Positions 14,271 to 25,400 of a stretch of 64,000 bases of DNA are shown here, piece by piece. The stretch covers positions 5,958,708 to 6,022,707 of the forward strand of contig CM041540.1 of assembly GCA_023238725.1 (NCBI GenBank), given 5' to 3'. The notes under the pieces are model-generated. The model ran no database searches. It saw nothing but the letters and a program-made list of their open reading frames with translations, and was not told the DNA's origin. Each line of letters opens with the position of its first letter. Position 1 is the first letter of the stretch. The DNA is from Scortum barcoo (lineage: Eukaryota; Chordata; Actinopteri; Centrarchiformes; Terapontidae). A program made the position numbers and the translations under genes.

Positions 14271-15219
14271 CTCTTTTTGCTTTGTTTAAAGTATCCCAAG
14301 ACAAATTTAAATGATATTTTCAGCTATTGTTTGCGGAGTGACCTGTAAAAAACCTCCAAGTTTAATAAAATGTCCTACAGATATTGTGCTAGGCAACCTA
14401 TGGTGATGCAGAGCACCACTGAGTTGCATAATATCAGCCTTTCTGTCAGACAAACCACACACAGACAGACCAAGCAGCTGAATCTGTGAAAAGACTCTCA
14501 CTGAGCCTCCTGGCAGCACCCATGTATAATTGATTAGGGTATTTTAGAGGACCGGGTCAAATCTATGATAGATATTCTTTATTAAATGAATATTATGTAC
14601 AAGTTTTTTTTCAAAAAGTTGGACAAACCCTTAGGTGGTTTACTAAGAGAGGTAATTCCACAAAGTAAAATATTTGATGAAGTACTTAGTACAAAGTCCC
14701 TGAAAAACGAAGTTAATGGGAACTAAGTCAAAGAAACAGTTCATCACTTAAACAATTAGCTCAAAAATCTGAATTCTCACTCATGTACTGCCCACTAGAC
14801 ATCATGCAAAAATAATTAAGCCTTGATAAAAGTGAAATAAGTCAGAAATACTGTAGAAGTTCTGTGTCTGTAGTGATTTTTACATTATCAGTAACATATG
14901 TAGGTGCAGGTCATGTGCTAAGAAGGTCCACAGGTGTCTTAACCTTGAAATAAACAGCCCTCTGCTCTACCCACTACACCCAAACCCCCAATTAAAGCTC
15001 TCTAGGAGCTAATTTTGACATAAACACTTTACTGCAAATGCGGTGTTACTTACTCAAACTCATTGTGTCTCTTCATAGTATTTAATTGTTCCCTAATTAG
15101 CCATTGCGCAGAGAGCACCCACTATCTAGCTGTAACCGTGTGACAGGTGTTAATGTGACAAGTTTTTAATAATGCATTCAGGTGATCTGGTGACCCTCCT
15201 CAGATTTTGAATTTTCGGT
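14271..15219. other. Intergenic, no gene seen
   Basis: AT-rich sequence; nothing recognisable. Bases 14700-14870 could be decayed repeat, but I cannot name one. Confidence 0.5.
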
Positions 15220-15250
15220 CACACATACACACACTCACACACACACACAT
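15220..15250. repeat. (CA)n microsatellite
   Basis: Imperfect CA dinucleotide tract interrupted by T at a few places. A second short CA tract lies at about 15609-15621. Confidence 0.9.
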
Positions 15251-17340
15251 AGTCCTGCATGCAAAACACACCATCTGCTCCTCCCTCTCCTGTCTCCTTT
15301 GCTTATCTTTATCCCTCTCCAAGCTGCTTGGCATACAGTAGACGGTATTTTTGGGATGTGAGCGGTTGAGGCAAACATTAAAGCACGATGATTTAAAGCC
15401 CGGTCTCATGTTACGATTGCTTAGCACGGGGCAATTGCACTCATGTTGTGCACTGAGTAGGACAATGTGTGTTGCAAATAGGATGCATGGCCTACTGAGG
15501 TTTATATACAGGCATCCCTCTCCCAGTCTGGGCTGATCTGTCTCCAACAAGCCGTCTGATTCCGGGTCTAACTGTTCTCAGCGGGTACAGCCTCAGGCTC
15601 TGCTGCCTCACACACACACACAGACATAGTCTGTCTGAGTTAAAGAAAGTACTGGCTGCTGCTCTGTATATTCTGGCCATATCTCAGCAACACTTCTGCA
15701 ATTTGCCCTGCAGTCTTTCTGACCACTCTTTTCCCTTCCATCCATCCTTTCTCTCAGCCTCCCTCTCAGCATTTCTTCGTTTTATACCCCCTCATGTTCT
15801 GTCTGTCTGTCCAACCTCTCCTCCACCCCGCCGCTCCTCCACCCCCTCCTTTCTGTCTCATTGCAGTATCCAGTCTCGCAGCAAAGTGACTGCCTCACCT
15901 CAGCCCTCCAGTTCAGTCTTTGCTTCACAGAATCAGATACTTGCCTGGAATTCTCATTCTGCAACCTCCCTTTTATGCGCCACATAAACCGGAGATTTAT
16001 ACCTGAATTACGCTGCTGGTGAAGTGTTCACCCAGTGTTCACACACCGCTTATCTATCCATTATTGCTCACACGCCAGTGAGTGCGGAGCTGTAATTTTT
16101 TTTTACCAGAGGACAAGATGTTTCTTGATCATTCTTTTTGGATCTTCGCAGATGTGGAAAGGCTTTTCTTGCACAAGTCAAGGGCTCTGGACTCAAGATA
16201 TCTAACTTTAGTGATATGCAGTCATGAGCTCATGTTACTGAATGGCATTTGGTTACTTCAGGAAGTAGTGTGATGTTCAAGTACCACAGTAAAAAGTCCA
16301 GAGTGAGAAAGTCTGGATGAGTTTTGACTGGAAATGAATCTGAATTTGGCGGGGGGATGTTTCAACAGTGAATGAAGTACAAAGCAAGACGTTCACTTTA
16401 ATAGATGGGGTCTCGATGTGAAAACACTGCAATGCACTTTGTAATGGTAGAGAAGATTTTACGGGAAAGTTATTTTGCCAGCAGTAATTTTTTCTTCCAC
16501 CTCAACAACTCTGAAGTAAACAGCAGAATTTTTCAGGTCACAGTACAGCTACAGTACCTGGAATATGTGCTTTCCAGCCCAGTTGACAACATCAATAATA
16601 AGCTATTCTGCAAAAACATGGACTGAATTCAATGACAACTTTTATTTTATGCCTGCACCCTGAAAAGTGGACTGGGTGGATGGTGTGTGCAGGACTTTGC
16701 TAGTGGCACGTCCAAATTCCCTTTTGTGGTTCAGGCAACAAAAGCCTTTTTGTGTTTACATTTTACAGATTCCTTCAGTGCCAACATTTTCACGACTATG
16801 TTAACAGAAAATATAATCCAGCTGGCTTTATGTTTCCATCTACATGTATTTGCTGTTGTTCTTGTGTATACATGCATAATTTCTAGGTTACATGGCTGCA
16901 CTGAAGGTAACATCAAGGCTGAATTTTTTTATGTCTCTATTTTCCGTGCATGCCAGGAGTGGATATTAAATTATTTAAAATGTTGAGTGTCATTCTTTAT
17001 GTCGAAATATGTTGTTTTTATGCTGATGAAAACATGTACTTCAAGCGGCAATAAGGAGCCAAGGTCATCTTTCAGTGCTGAATGGCCTTTTGTGTACCTC
17101 CTGTGAGGGTCATGTACAACAAACAAACGGGCTGCTGTGTTTTCAGCCGACCCGAAAACAGACACCAGCCAGCACGCAGCCTACGGTGGTGTTGCTCACA
17201 ACCAGGCAGCATATTGAGTCTGCAGGGCACATGGGCTGAACAGTCTGACTCACCTTGTGGCTGACCAAACGCCGTCCCGAGAGTCCGTGTGCGTGTTGTG
17301 TGCCTGCGTGTCTGCAGATGCGTGTACGCGTGTGTGCGTT
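15251..17340. other. Intergenic; polypyrimidine stretch
   Basis: Bases 15700-15870 are strongly C/T-rich on the + strand (a mirror-like pyrimidine tract able to form triplex DNA). Translations over it are Ser/Pro/Leu-rich artefacts. No exon was recognised. Confidence 0.5.
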
Positions 17341-17560
17341 TGAGGGCGGCTTCCAGCGGCTGACCGGGGCCCTGATAGGTCCATTAAGTGAAGTGGCGTT
17401 CTGCATGAGAACTGAAGGATTAATGACAATGGTGAGACCACTTCACAGTCGCCGCCGAGGGGACCAGCCGCCGCTAATTAGATACATGGGAGAAGAGGAA
17501 AGTGCCCTTGTCTGAGCAGCTAGATATCAAAGGAGGCTGCAACAAGCTATGGAAGATTAT
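17341..17560. promoter_or_regulatory. Candidate conserved non-coding element
   Basis: A GC-richer, repeat-free block with a CTAATTAGA homeodomain core near 17475 and GGATTAATGA near 17418, flanked by AT-rich DNA. It has enhancer-like texture only. Two overlapping open frames on opposite strands argue for composition rather than coding. Confidence 0.25.
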
Positions 17561-19110
17561 GTCTCCTGGATAATTTAATGCTAGTACAGCAGAGGGTTAT
17601 GTTCATGCCATTTAATATTTCTCTCGCTTCTTTAAAGAATCCTTTGTTGCAGGTCAGTATGGGCAAATGGCTCTCGCTCTATACCCATGTGCTTCAGCAT
17701 AAATCTAGAATATAGATTAAAAAAAGACAAACAGGTTGCTGAGTTCACATAAAATGTACCCAGTATATAAAAGTAAACTGTATTAAACTCATGATTAATT
17801 TGTGCAAAGAGTAAAGCTTCATTTGTACCTCTGTGTTAAGGAGTTATGTAAAAAAAAACAACAGCATCCACTGTCACTGAATTTACTTTAACCTTGTGCG
17901 CCTATCAATCCTCATCTTAAGCTCACTGCAAGTCGCATCGCAAATTTAAATCTCCTTTATGCATTGCTCTTGGATGTTGTAGTCAACTTGTCTGCTCATG
18001 TCTTTATCTACACAGACACATTCCTTTATTTTCTCCTCGAAGAAGTACATGTTTCCTAAAGTAGTTGATCAAGAGTTTCATAACCATTCAACCCTCCAGC
18101 AACAGTCTAGAAAATGAACAGGACTTTTTAACTCTGTTCACACTTGGTAAACATGTGGTCTGCATCTGGATAGTGACATCAGATCCACAGGCCTTTGCAG
18201 TTATAGCGGGTACTAATCCACGTTCTTTGTTGTCTCCGTTCTTCTTGCGATTGGATGTGATGTGACCTTTCACCTCAGAGGGCTGATTTTTTTTTTCCCT
18301 CTTAATAATGTGCCGTTCAGATTGCATTTACACCTGGCCGAGATCCACTCAAAATGCAAGTCAGATCGTCTGCAGATGTAGTCTGACTAATCCAATCGCA
18401 TTCTGATACTCACACCTTCTTTGTACATTTGCATCTGCTTTGAAAATACATATTTTTTACAGACAGCATGTTAATAGTGGGTGAGAACTATACTATACAG
18501 AAAACTATACATACTATACATTTAGCTAGTCCATAAACCTGCAGTACTGTAGAGTTGTCCATGTTCTTTTGCAGCCTGGAGGGTAACAAGGAAGACCACG
18601 TCACGCCCACCCTCACTTTTATCTCGTGGCTGCAAAAAAAAGCGATTGTTTCAGACGGCACAAAGACGGGAAATTGCCTTTGATGACAGGTGAGAGAGGA
18701 CAATCTGCTGATTTCACTTGTGGGCGGGGAGTTTTGTCGGGTCTGCGGAGGCCCCCGTGCGCGCACACACCTTCGGGGTAGCCGGTTTTCGTGCAGAATA
18801 TTGGTATGCGCATCTTCTTCAATCTATACCCGGCCTAACGCGGTGTGACGCCGTACTGCTTTCATGTTGGAATCGGTTTCTCAGGAAGACTGACCCAATT
18901 CCCCCCCCCACCCACCTTATATCTGCCTTTTCTGTCTTCTCCATCTTTCCAGCTGTTTCGCTTCAGGTGCGTGACTCTGATTCTGAGGGAGGCTGAGTGG
19001 TGGCAGTGTATTTCGGCGCCAATCTGTGTTCTACTTGAATCTCAAACTAGGTTTCCCCTTTTTCACCTCAGCTTGCCCGACTATGCTTGTGTGCACCTTT
19101 TCTGTGCCAG
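17561..19110. other. Intergenic, no gene seen
   Basis: Bases 18130-18420 contain phrases (acctggccgagatcc, tccaatcgcattctgata) that might belong to a decayed interspersed repeat. A C8 run lies at about 18901. No coding exon is visible. Confidence 0.45.
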
Positions 19111-19141
19111 CTTGTGTGTGTTAGTGTGTGTGTGTGTGTGT
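19111..19141. repeat. (GT)n microsatellite
   Basis: Imperfect GT tract. About 150 bp downstream is the complementary CA tract at 19291-19315. Confidence 0.92.
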
Positions 19142-19290
19142 CTAAAACAGAAAGAGAGAGGAAAGAGGTGGCCAGCTGCTCGACGGTGTGTCATGAATGT
19201 AAGACAGTAGTCTCCACTCCATCCAGCTGTCTTGTAAGTTTCCCCTGGGTTCCTCCGACACACTCTGTCAGCCAGCACCCTCACACACTG

Positions 19291-19315
19291 CACACACACA
19301 CACACACACACACAC
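19291..19315. repeat. (CA)n microsatellite
   Basis: A pure CA dinucleotide tract of about 12 units. Together with the GT tract at 19111 it forms an inverted pair about 150 bp apart. Confidence 0.94.
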
Positions 19316-22293
19316 CGACCTGGCTGCATTCCCTCCATAGCTCCCTGTTGTGCTTTGTACATTCTGTCCCTGCATGTATGTTTCTCCCTGTATGTTTATC
19401 CCTCTGTCTCTGTCTTTGACATGCCTCTTCGGACAGACTTAACCTTCATTTCACGCCTGCTGTGTCTTTCTTTCTTTTTTTTTGCCTCACTGGAGAACTG
19501 TCTAATGTATGGCAGTTGACACTTTTCAGAAAAAAAAAAAGCCCAAGTGACAGACAACACTCAATTAAACCTTTCGAATCCACCAGCGCAGGATACAGGT
19601 GGTGAGCAATTTATTTATTATTACTGTTTTATTGATGCGTGGATTCCTTTGAGTAAGCAGCGTGGCAGGTACGGCGGGTAGGAGAGAACAAACGGACTTC
19701 CTGCAATCACACATGCCTAAACAGCGTTCGCACATTTGTTGGCATAGCTTGTAGGTGGGTTTGTGACAGGCGTGCTACACCCATGACCACGTTTATGCTT
19801 GAGCTGCAGCACAGGGTGAATTTCAGGCACCTTTTGTTGCTTTTCTGCCACCTCACAAAGGGTTTTCTACAGCTGATTGAGCTGTTGGGGCAGCCGTTTG
19901 ATGGGTTAAAGGCTCGGCTCACCCACACTGCAACCAAACATGTCTTCTTCACTCGCCTATAATGGTATCTAGTCGTGCAGATAGCGTTGGTTTTATTTTT
20001 CCCAGGTTTTGCTTGTATCTATCCATCCCAGCACGATGGAGGTGAATGCAATTTACATTCAGCTTGTGGTGCTGGAAACAAAAAAGTGACTTTCAACATC
20101 AACAGCTCCTTCCAGCAAAAAACTGTTTGTTACTGTGAAAATATTTTCCTCAGCAGGAAGTAAAAAATGTTCACAGTGAGATACATAATACTATATATAG
20201 AGGCTATAATACAGAACTTTGATATGTGGGGGCAATGCTCAGTTTTACATACTTTTTGGCTTATTTTACTTGCACCAAATGCAGTGACAGAATGGTAGTC
20301 GAAGATGGTCTCCTCACACCACTATTAAAGGATTTTCTTTTCCAACCTGGCTCTTATTTTCAAAGCTCTGGCAACCATTCCTATCGGTTACATTAACGTT
20401 ATATTCGCCAGCTCCATTGTGAGATCTGGGCACACAAATACATTACTAAAACATCCAACAAGAGATCCACAAGGCAGGAAAACAAACAGGCGAGTTGTAA
20501 ACGTCTTACCATACCTGTTTGGAAAAAGAGAAAAAGGAGCATTAAAATTATTACCCAAACTGACATCCATTCAGCTTTGCAGACATCCGTTACTGTAGTT
20601 GTAAGTCAGCATAGTTCAGCCACACACTCGCTTCCAGTTACACTTTTACCCTGTTTTGTTTTTAATAACTGAAATGTATGATTGTTTGATTTTATTGCTA
20701 ACTTGACAAGCATTGTGATACACTTGCATTTTCTCTCACATTGTTATTGGGAACATTAATCAATAGTGACATTTTGAAAAACATCACTGTAAATGTGCCC
20801 GGGTCAGCTCAACTACTGATTTGCAAAAATAGAAATTGATTTGAAAAACCCCCTTTTTTGAGCAACCAACCAATGTAAATAAAGAAGCTCAGGTGAAAGG
20901 CGACCGTTACAGTAACCTTTTCAGTCTAAAATCTCATCAGATTTGTCCACAGTTTTGTTTTTTTTTGTTTCTTCCTCTTTCATGCTTCTTCTCTCCGTGT
21001 TATTGTTCCTTGTAGAAGCCCCTGTTCCGTCCTCAGATTGATCAATCAAATGTTCATGAGAGCTTGAAAGTAAGAGGGGACATTTGTCAGCCTGAGCAAC
21101 TCAAGCTCCCCCACCCCTCCCCTCCAACCCCGCCCCCCCTCACCAAACATCCACCTGCACCCTTCACACTGGCAACCTTGTGGGCACAAGCCCTGCATGG
21201 ATGACTCACTGAATTTTCTGTGTTTGTGCGTGTGTTTCCATCTGTCTGTGTGTGTAGGTGTGTGCTCATGTTTCTTTGTGACACACACATGCACATGCTC
21301 ACACGCACGTGCATCCATCAGAGCAGGAGAGGAGAGTCAAGCGGGAGATTGACTTTAGCAGAAAGAGCAGACAGCCGTCGCCAGCTGAACGCTTGAGATG
21401 TTTCCTTCATAGCACTCAGCTTTCACAGCAGATTACAGACACTTGCTGACTGGTCTTCAGTTTAGTGGCCAAGGATCTATCCAGAATACTGATGATGGCC
21501 GGTTTGGATCTCCGTGACTACAGTACTTCTGCTCCCATTTTTACCCTCTCGCTGCGACGAAGAAGATCTCCTTTTTTACATCCAGACAGGCCACTTAAAC
21601 GACAAGTGTGACTTTAGGTCTGCGTTTAGACTAAAGACAGCGATTTCTCAGCACTCTGATGAAATTGACATTTAGCATCGGCCAGTTAGCCATTGTCATC
21701 CTTTGTCAATATGAAAGCAGCTATTTAAAAATCTATAAAAACATGTTATCGCATTTGATTTATTTCCCATGTCGCAGTCGTTTCAGTCAGAAATATTTTC
21801 TTCATCAGAACCAAGTGTATACCAGAGCTTATCAGACCGTTGAATGAGGGATGAGTCACCCGGACTTGCAGAGCTGTTAACCCCTGCAGAGCTGATTTTA
21901 ATTGTGAGATGTATAAAGAAAGAAAAGAAAAAAGATGTACAAATCACTCATATGTATAGAAAACAACCTGGCTGTTGAAAAAGTTCAGTTTAACTTCTAT
22001 TTAATTCAAATGAGTGAGAGTTAGGGTTACAGATAACAACATTTACATTTAAGTCTGTAAAATTTCTGACAAAAGAGAAAAATGTCCATGGTAATGTTTT
22101 CAAATTGCTTGTTTTGGTCTATCAGCAGTCCAAATCTAAAGATATTCAGTTTACTATGATGTAAGCAGCAAATCCTTGTAGTGAAAGTGGAAACACAGAA
22201 CACTATTTTCAGTATTTTAAATTGTGTCTACATTTACTCACTTTAGCATCCCAGAGTATGATGCTCTAAATGATGATGTGTGCAAACTTCTTT
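19316..22293. other. Intergenic up to assembly gap
   Basis: No recognisable exons. A C-rich stretch at 21105-21150 and GT/CA-rich DNA at 21220-21310 give spurious Cys/His/Val frames. Confidence 0.5.
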
Positions 22294-22793
22294 NNNNNNN
22301 NNNNNNNNNNNNNNNNNNNNNNNNNNNNNNNNNNNNNNNNNNNNNNNNNNNNNNNNNNNNNNNNNNNNNNNNNNNNNNNNNNNNNNNNNNNNNNNNNNNN
22401 NNNNNNNNNNNNNNNNNNNNNNNNNNNNNNNNNNNNNNNNNNNNNNNNNNNNNNNNNNNNNNNNNNNNNNNNNNNNNNNNNNNNNNNNNNNNNNNNNNNN
22501 NNNNNNNNNNNNNNNNNNNNNNNNNNNNNNNNNNNNNNNNNNNNNNNNNNNNNNNNNNNNNNNNNNNNNNNNNNNNNNNNNNNNNNNNNNNNNNNNNNNN
22601 NNNNNNNNNNNNNNNNNNNNNNNNNNNNNNNNNNNNNNNNNNNNNNNNNNNNNNNNNNNNNNNNNNNNNNNNNNNNNNNNNNNNNNNNNNNNNNNNNNNN
22701 NNNNNNNNNNNNNNNNNNNNNNNNNNNNNNNNNNNNNNNNNNNNNNNNNNNNNNNNNNNNNNNNNNNNNNNNNNNNNNNNNNNNNNNNNNNNN
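22294..22793. other. Assembly gap (500 N)
   Basis: Exactly 500 undetermined bases. A round number usually marks a placeholder gap of unknown true size. All open frames spanning it are meaningless. Confidence 0.99.
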
Positions 22794-23454
22794 GGTCAAT
22801 TGGAATCAAATGAAAGCACGGTTTTATGGTATGAGATAAAAAAAAAAAAAAGTTAGGTGATTTATGATTTCTGCACAGTCCTGCATTAAGTAAAGCACTT
22901 TATAAAGAGAAAGGACTGTGATGGCAGAGGAAAACTGTTTTGTCCAAAAAAAAAACTAATTAGAAAGGCAGCGTAATGTTTTACCGATCCTTGATTTATT
23001 TTTAATGTGTCCTGTGCAGAATGTGAAATTCTCTCCTCAGCATTATCCTTGTTGTAATGACTTGTTAGCTCTGGGCCATGGCTGCTCAGGCCAGAGGGTA
23101 TTCTCATAACTTACTTCTTGCCACTCTGTATTTCTGTATTTTTCACTGACCTTGATTCAAGGAAAGCTCTCTATAATATCATGGCTTACGCCTGCTAATG
23201 CAGTGCAATATGACCTTGCTGCTGTAGGTCCATGCGGTTTCTGACTGGTAATGATTATTGTTTTGAAGTCATGACCCTCAATTTAGCTCGGCCGTTTTCA
23301 CCCAGGTATGACAGTGACAAACAGCCACGACTGTAAATGGTTTTCTATTCTGACCTTTAACCTCGCTGTATATATTGGACATGTCTAGTTATAGGCTCAG
23401 TATTTTCTTTTTTTTTTTTTAATACACACTGCTATATATGCTATGCTAGCAGTG
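22794..23454. other. Intergenic, no gene seen
   Basis: AT-rich sequence with short homopolymer runs (A12 at about 22839, T12 at about 23409). No exon or RNA gene is visible. Confidence 0.5.
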
Positions 23455-24038
23455 TGGTCTGGGGATGGCAATGTACCGACAACTTTTTGATGGATTGCCA
23501 GAAAATTTGGTGTGGATATTCATGGTGGCTAGAAGATGTACCCATTTAACCTTGGTGATTCCATCCGCAGATCAAAGTTTTCACATCTCCAGGAATGGAT
23601 TACCATGGATTAACCCCACATTTTTCTCAGGTAGAGGATGAGTCTGAATGACTTTTACAGCTACCATGCTATGACCATTGACGTTTGTCGTTGTTGAGTG
23701 AAACGTCTCACCAGCTATTGATCTTAATAAGTTTATGATCCGTTGACTCATTATCACCATCTATAGTTCAAAACTGCAGTTTGTCCAATACTTAAGTTTT
23801 GCAGGTATTTGATTGTACGTTATATCAATTATATTCCCATCAGGCTCAGCTGTACTTTGTGTTTATTGCTGATGGGCAAATGTTACTCAAAATTAAAATC
23901 AAGTAGATATTGAATATCAATAATAACAATTATTACGTGTGAACATGATGCTAGTATTTACCTCAAAGCACTGCTGGACTTAAATCCAACCTAAAAGAGC
24001 TGCTAGCATAGCTGTACACTTCTAGTCTTGTTAGTACA
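23455..24038 (+). repeat. Family A interspersed repeat, second copy
   Basis: Ordered family phrases: gatggattgccagaaaattt, atattcatggtgg, aaccttggtgattcc, gagtgaaacgtctcacc, tttgtccaatactt, cccatcaggctcagctgtac (from 23836), tcaaagcactgctgg, agagctgctagcatagctgta and agtcttgtta at the end. This copy keeps the 3' end better than the copy at 13.9 kb. The orientation is the same in both. Confidence 0.75.
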
Positions 24039-24489
24039 AAAAAGAAAAGCCTTCACTGATGTAAGATCGGTTCAAACCAAATTCCCCTTTTCATTTCATG
24101 TTCCCACACGCCCGAAATCTGTTGGGTTTGCTGCTGCAAAGAGGACACTGATCACTGTAATTTGCAACAGCTCAGAAAACGTTCCATTTATAGACAGTCA
24201 AGAGAAAAAAAAATGCAAATAAGTTACAGGGGGGAAAAAAATCCCTGCAATTGCTTCTTTAGCAAACTTCCTTTCATGGGTTTATTAAATGTATACACAA
24301 GTAACACAACTTTTCATACTGAATAATCTCATTGTTTACTGAGATATCAGATCGCCTCATTAGTTAGTTAGCTGAACATTAACACATTTGCAGGCCTTTG
24401 AATTTATTTGAGCCCAAGCTGATGAGAGAATTATTGAGGCCCCCACACTCTCATACTATGACCCATAATAGAGTCTTTAGAACTTCTTT
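24039..24489. other. Intergenic, no gene seen
   Basis: AT-rich sequence with no gene or named repeat. Confidence 0.5.
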
Positions 24490-25400
24490 TTAGGCTTTAT
24501 TTATGCATTATTTAAGGCAGCAGTGTGTGATACAGTGACCTACTATAGAGCCGACTATTTTTAACACCAATTACCGCCACCCCCAACCCCATTTCCCAGG
24601 AGAGAGACGGAGATAGAGGGGGGCATGAGAGAGAGAGAGAGAGAGAGACATTTTCATTGGGTGCCTCTATACCAGCCATGCAAACCTGCTATCTCTCCAC
24701 CCCCGCCCCCTAAACCCTGTCCGCTGCCTCCTCCTCCTGACGATCAGATAATATCTTAGCTATATTTGAGCGTGGGAGGTGGCATCTCTCCTTCTTTCTC
24801 TCTCCTCCTCCTCCTCCTCCTCCTTAGTGGTTCAATTTAGGAAGTCGCATCGCCACACACACACACACATTCACAGACATCTACAAGCACACTCACACAC
24901 ACACAAACCAGATAACCTAGCAATCTATAATCCCAATATAGCTGCTCTGCGGTCACAGGTTCCCAGCCAGCCCAGTAAAGAGCTTCACACACCTCAAGTC
25001 TTGAATTAGCAACAAGTGCGTCCAAGTGGCCGTCGTTACTCCCTCCTAATATGGTGAAAAAGGTGCATCTCCCGAGACCAGCATGGAACCGAGAGGCCGC
25101 GCTTCTATTTAAAGCGTCAAATCCCTCTTCGTCGTCCTCTCCCTCCTCCTCCTCCTCCACCTCCTCCCCTTCGATCACAAAACGCAAGCAGTCACCACAA
25201 AACAATCAGGTGGGCACGGGATGATAAGGATTAGGAGACAATAACAACTCTGGGGGAGCTCTTATCAGTCAAATTAGTGCGTTAATGGCTTCAAGGTCAG
25301 GTCCTTATGCTTTTAAAAAGACGAGTCGCGCTTTTAACGCCCTCTCAAGCTCTCCGTCCATGTAAGAGGAGCTTAAACTGAAAGGTGTCACCCCATCTGC
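24490..25400. promoter_or_regulatory. Microsatellite-rich block, possible regulatory DNA
   Basis: It contains a (GA)n tract at 24627-24648, a CTC/TCC triplet tract at 24802-24823, CA-rich DNA at 24856-24904 and another TCC tract at 25141-25168. Between them, 24920-25130 and 25200-25380 look complex and repeat-free. A 122-codon minus-strand frame (24837-25205) runs through the triplet and CA tracts, giving Glu- and Cys/Val-runs, so it is not accepted as a gene. Confidence 0.25.

Noticed and set aside
22224..22856. Long frames of 177-210 codons
   Set aside because: They consist almost wholly of undetermined bases in the assembly gap.
24837..25205. 122-codon minus-strand frame with an acidic run
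   Set aside because: The acidic run comes from a TCC/GGA triplet tract and the Cys/Val tail from a CA/GT tract. No family resemblance.
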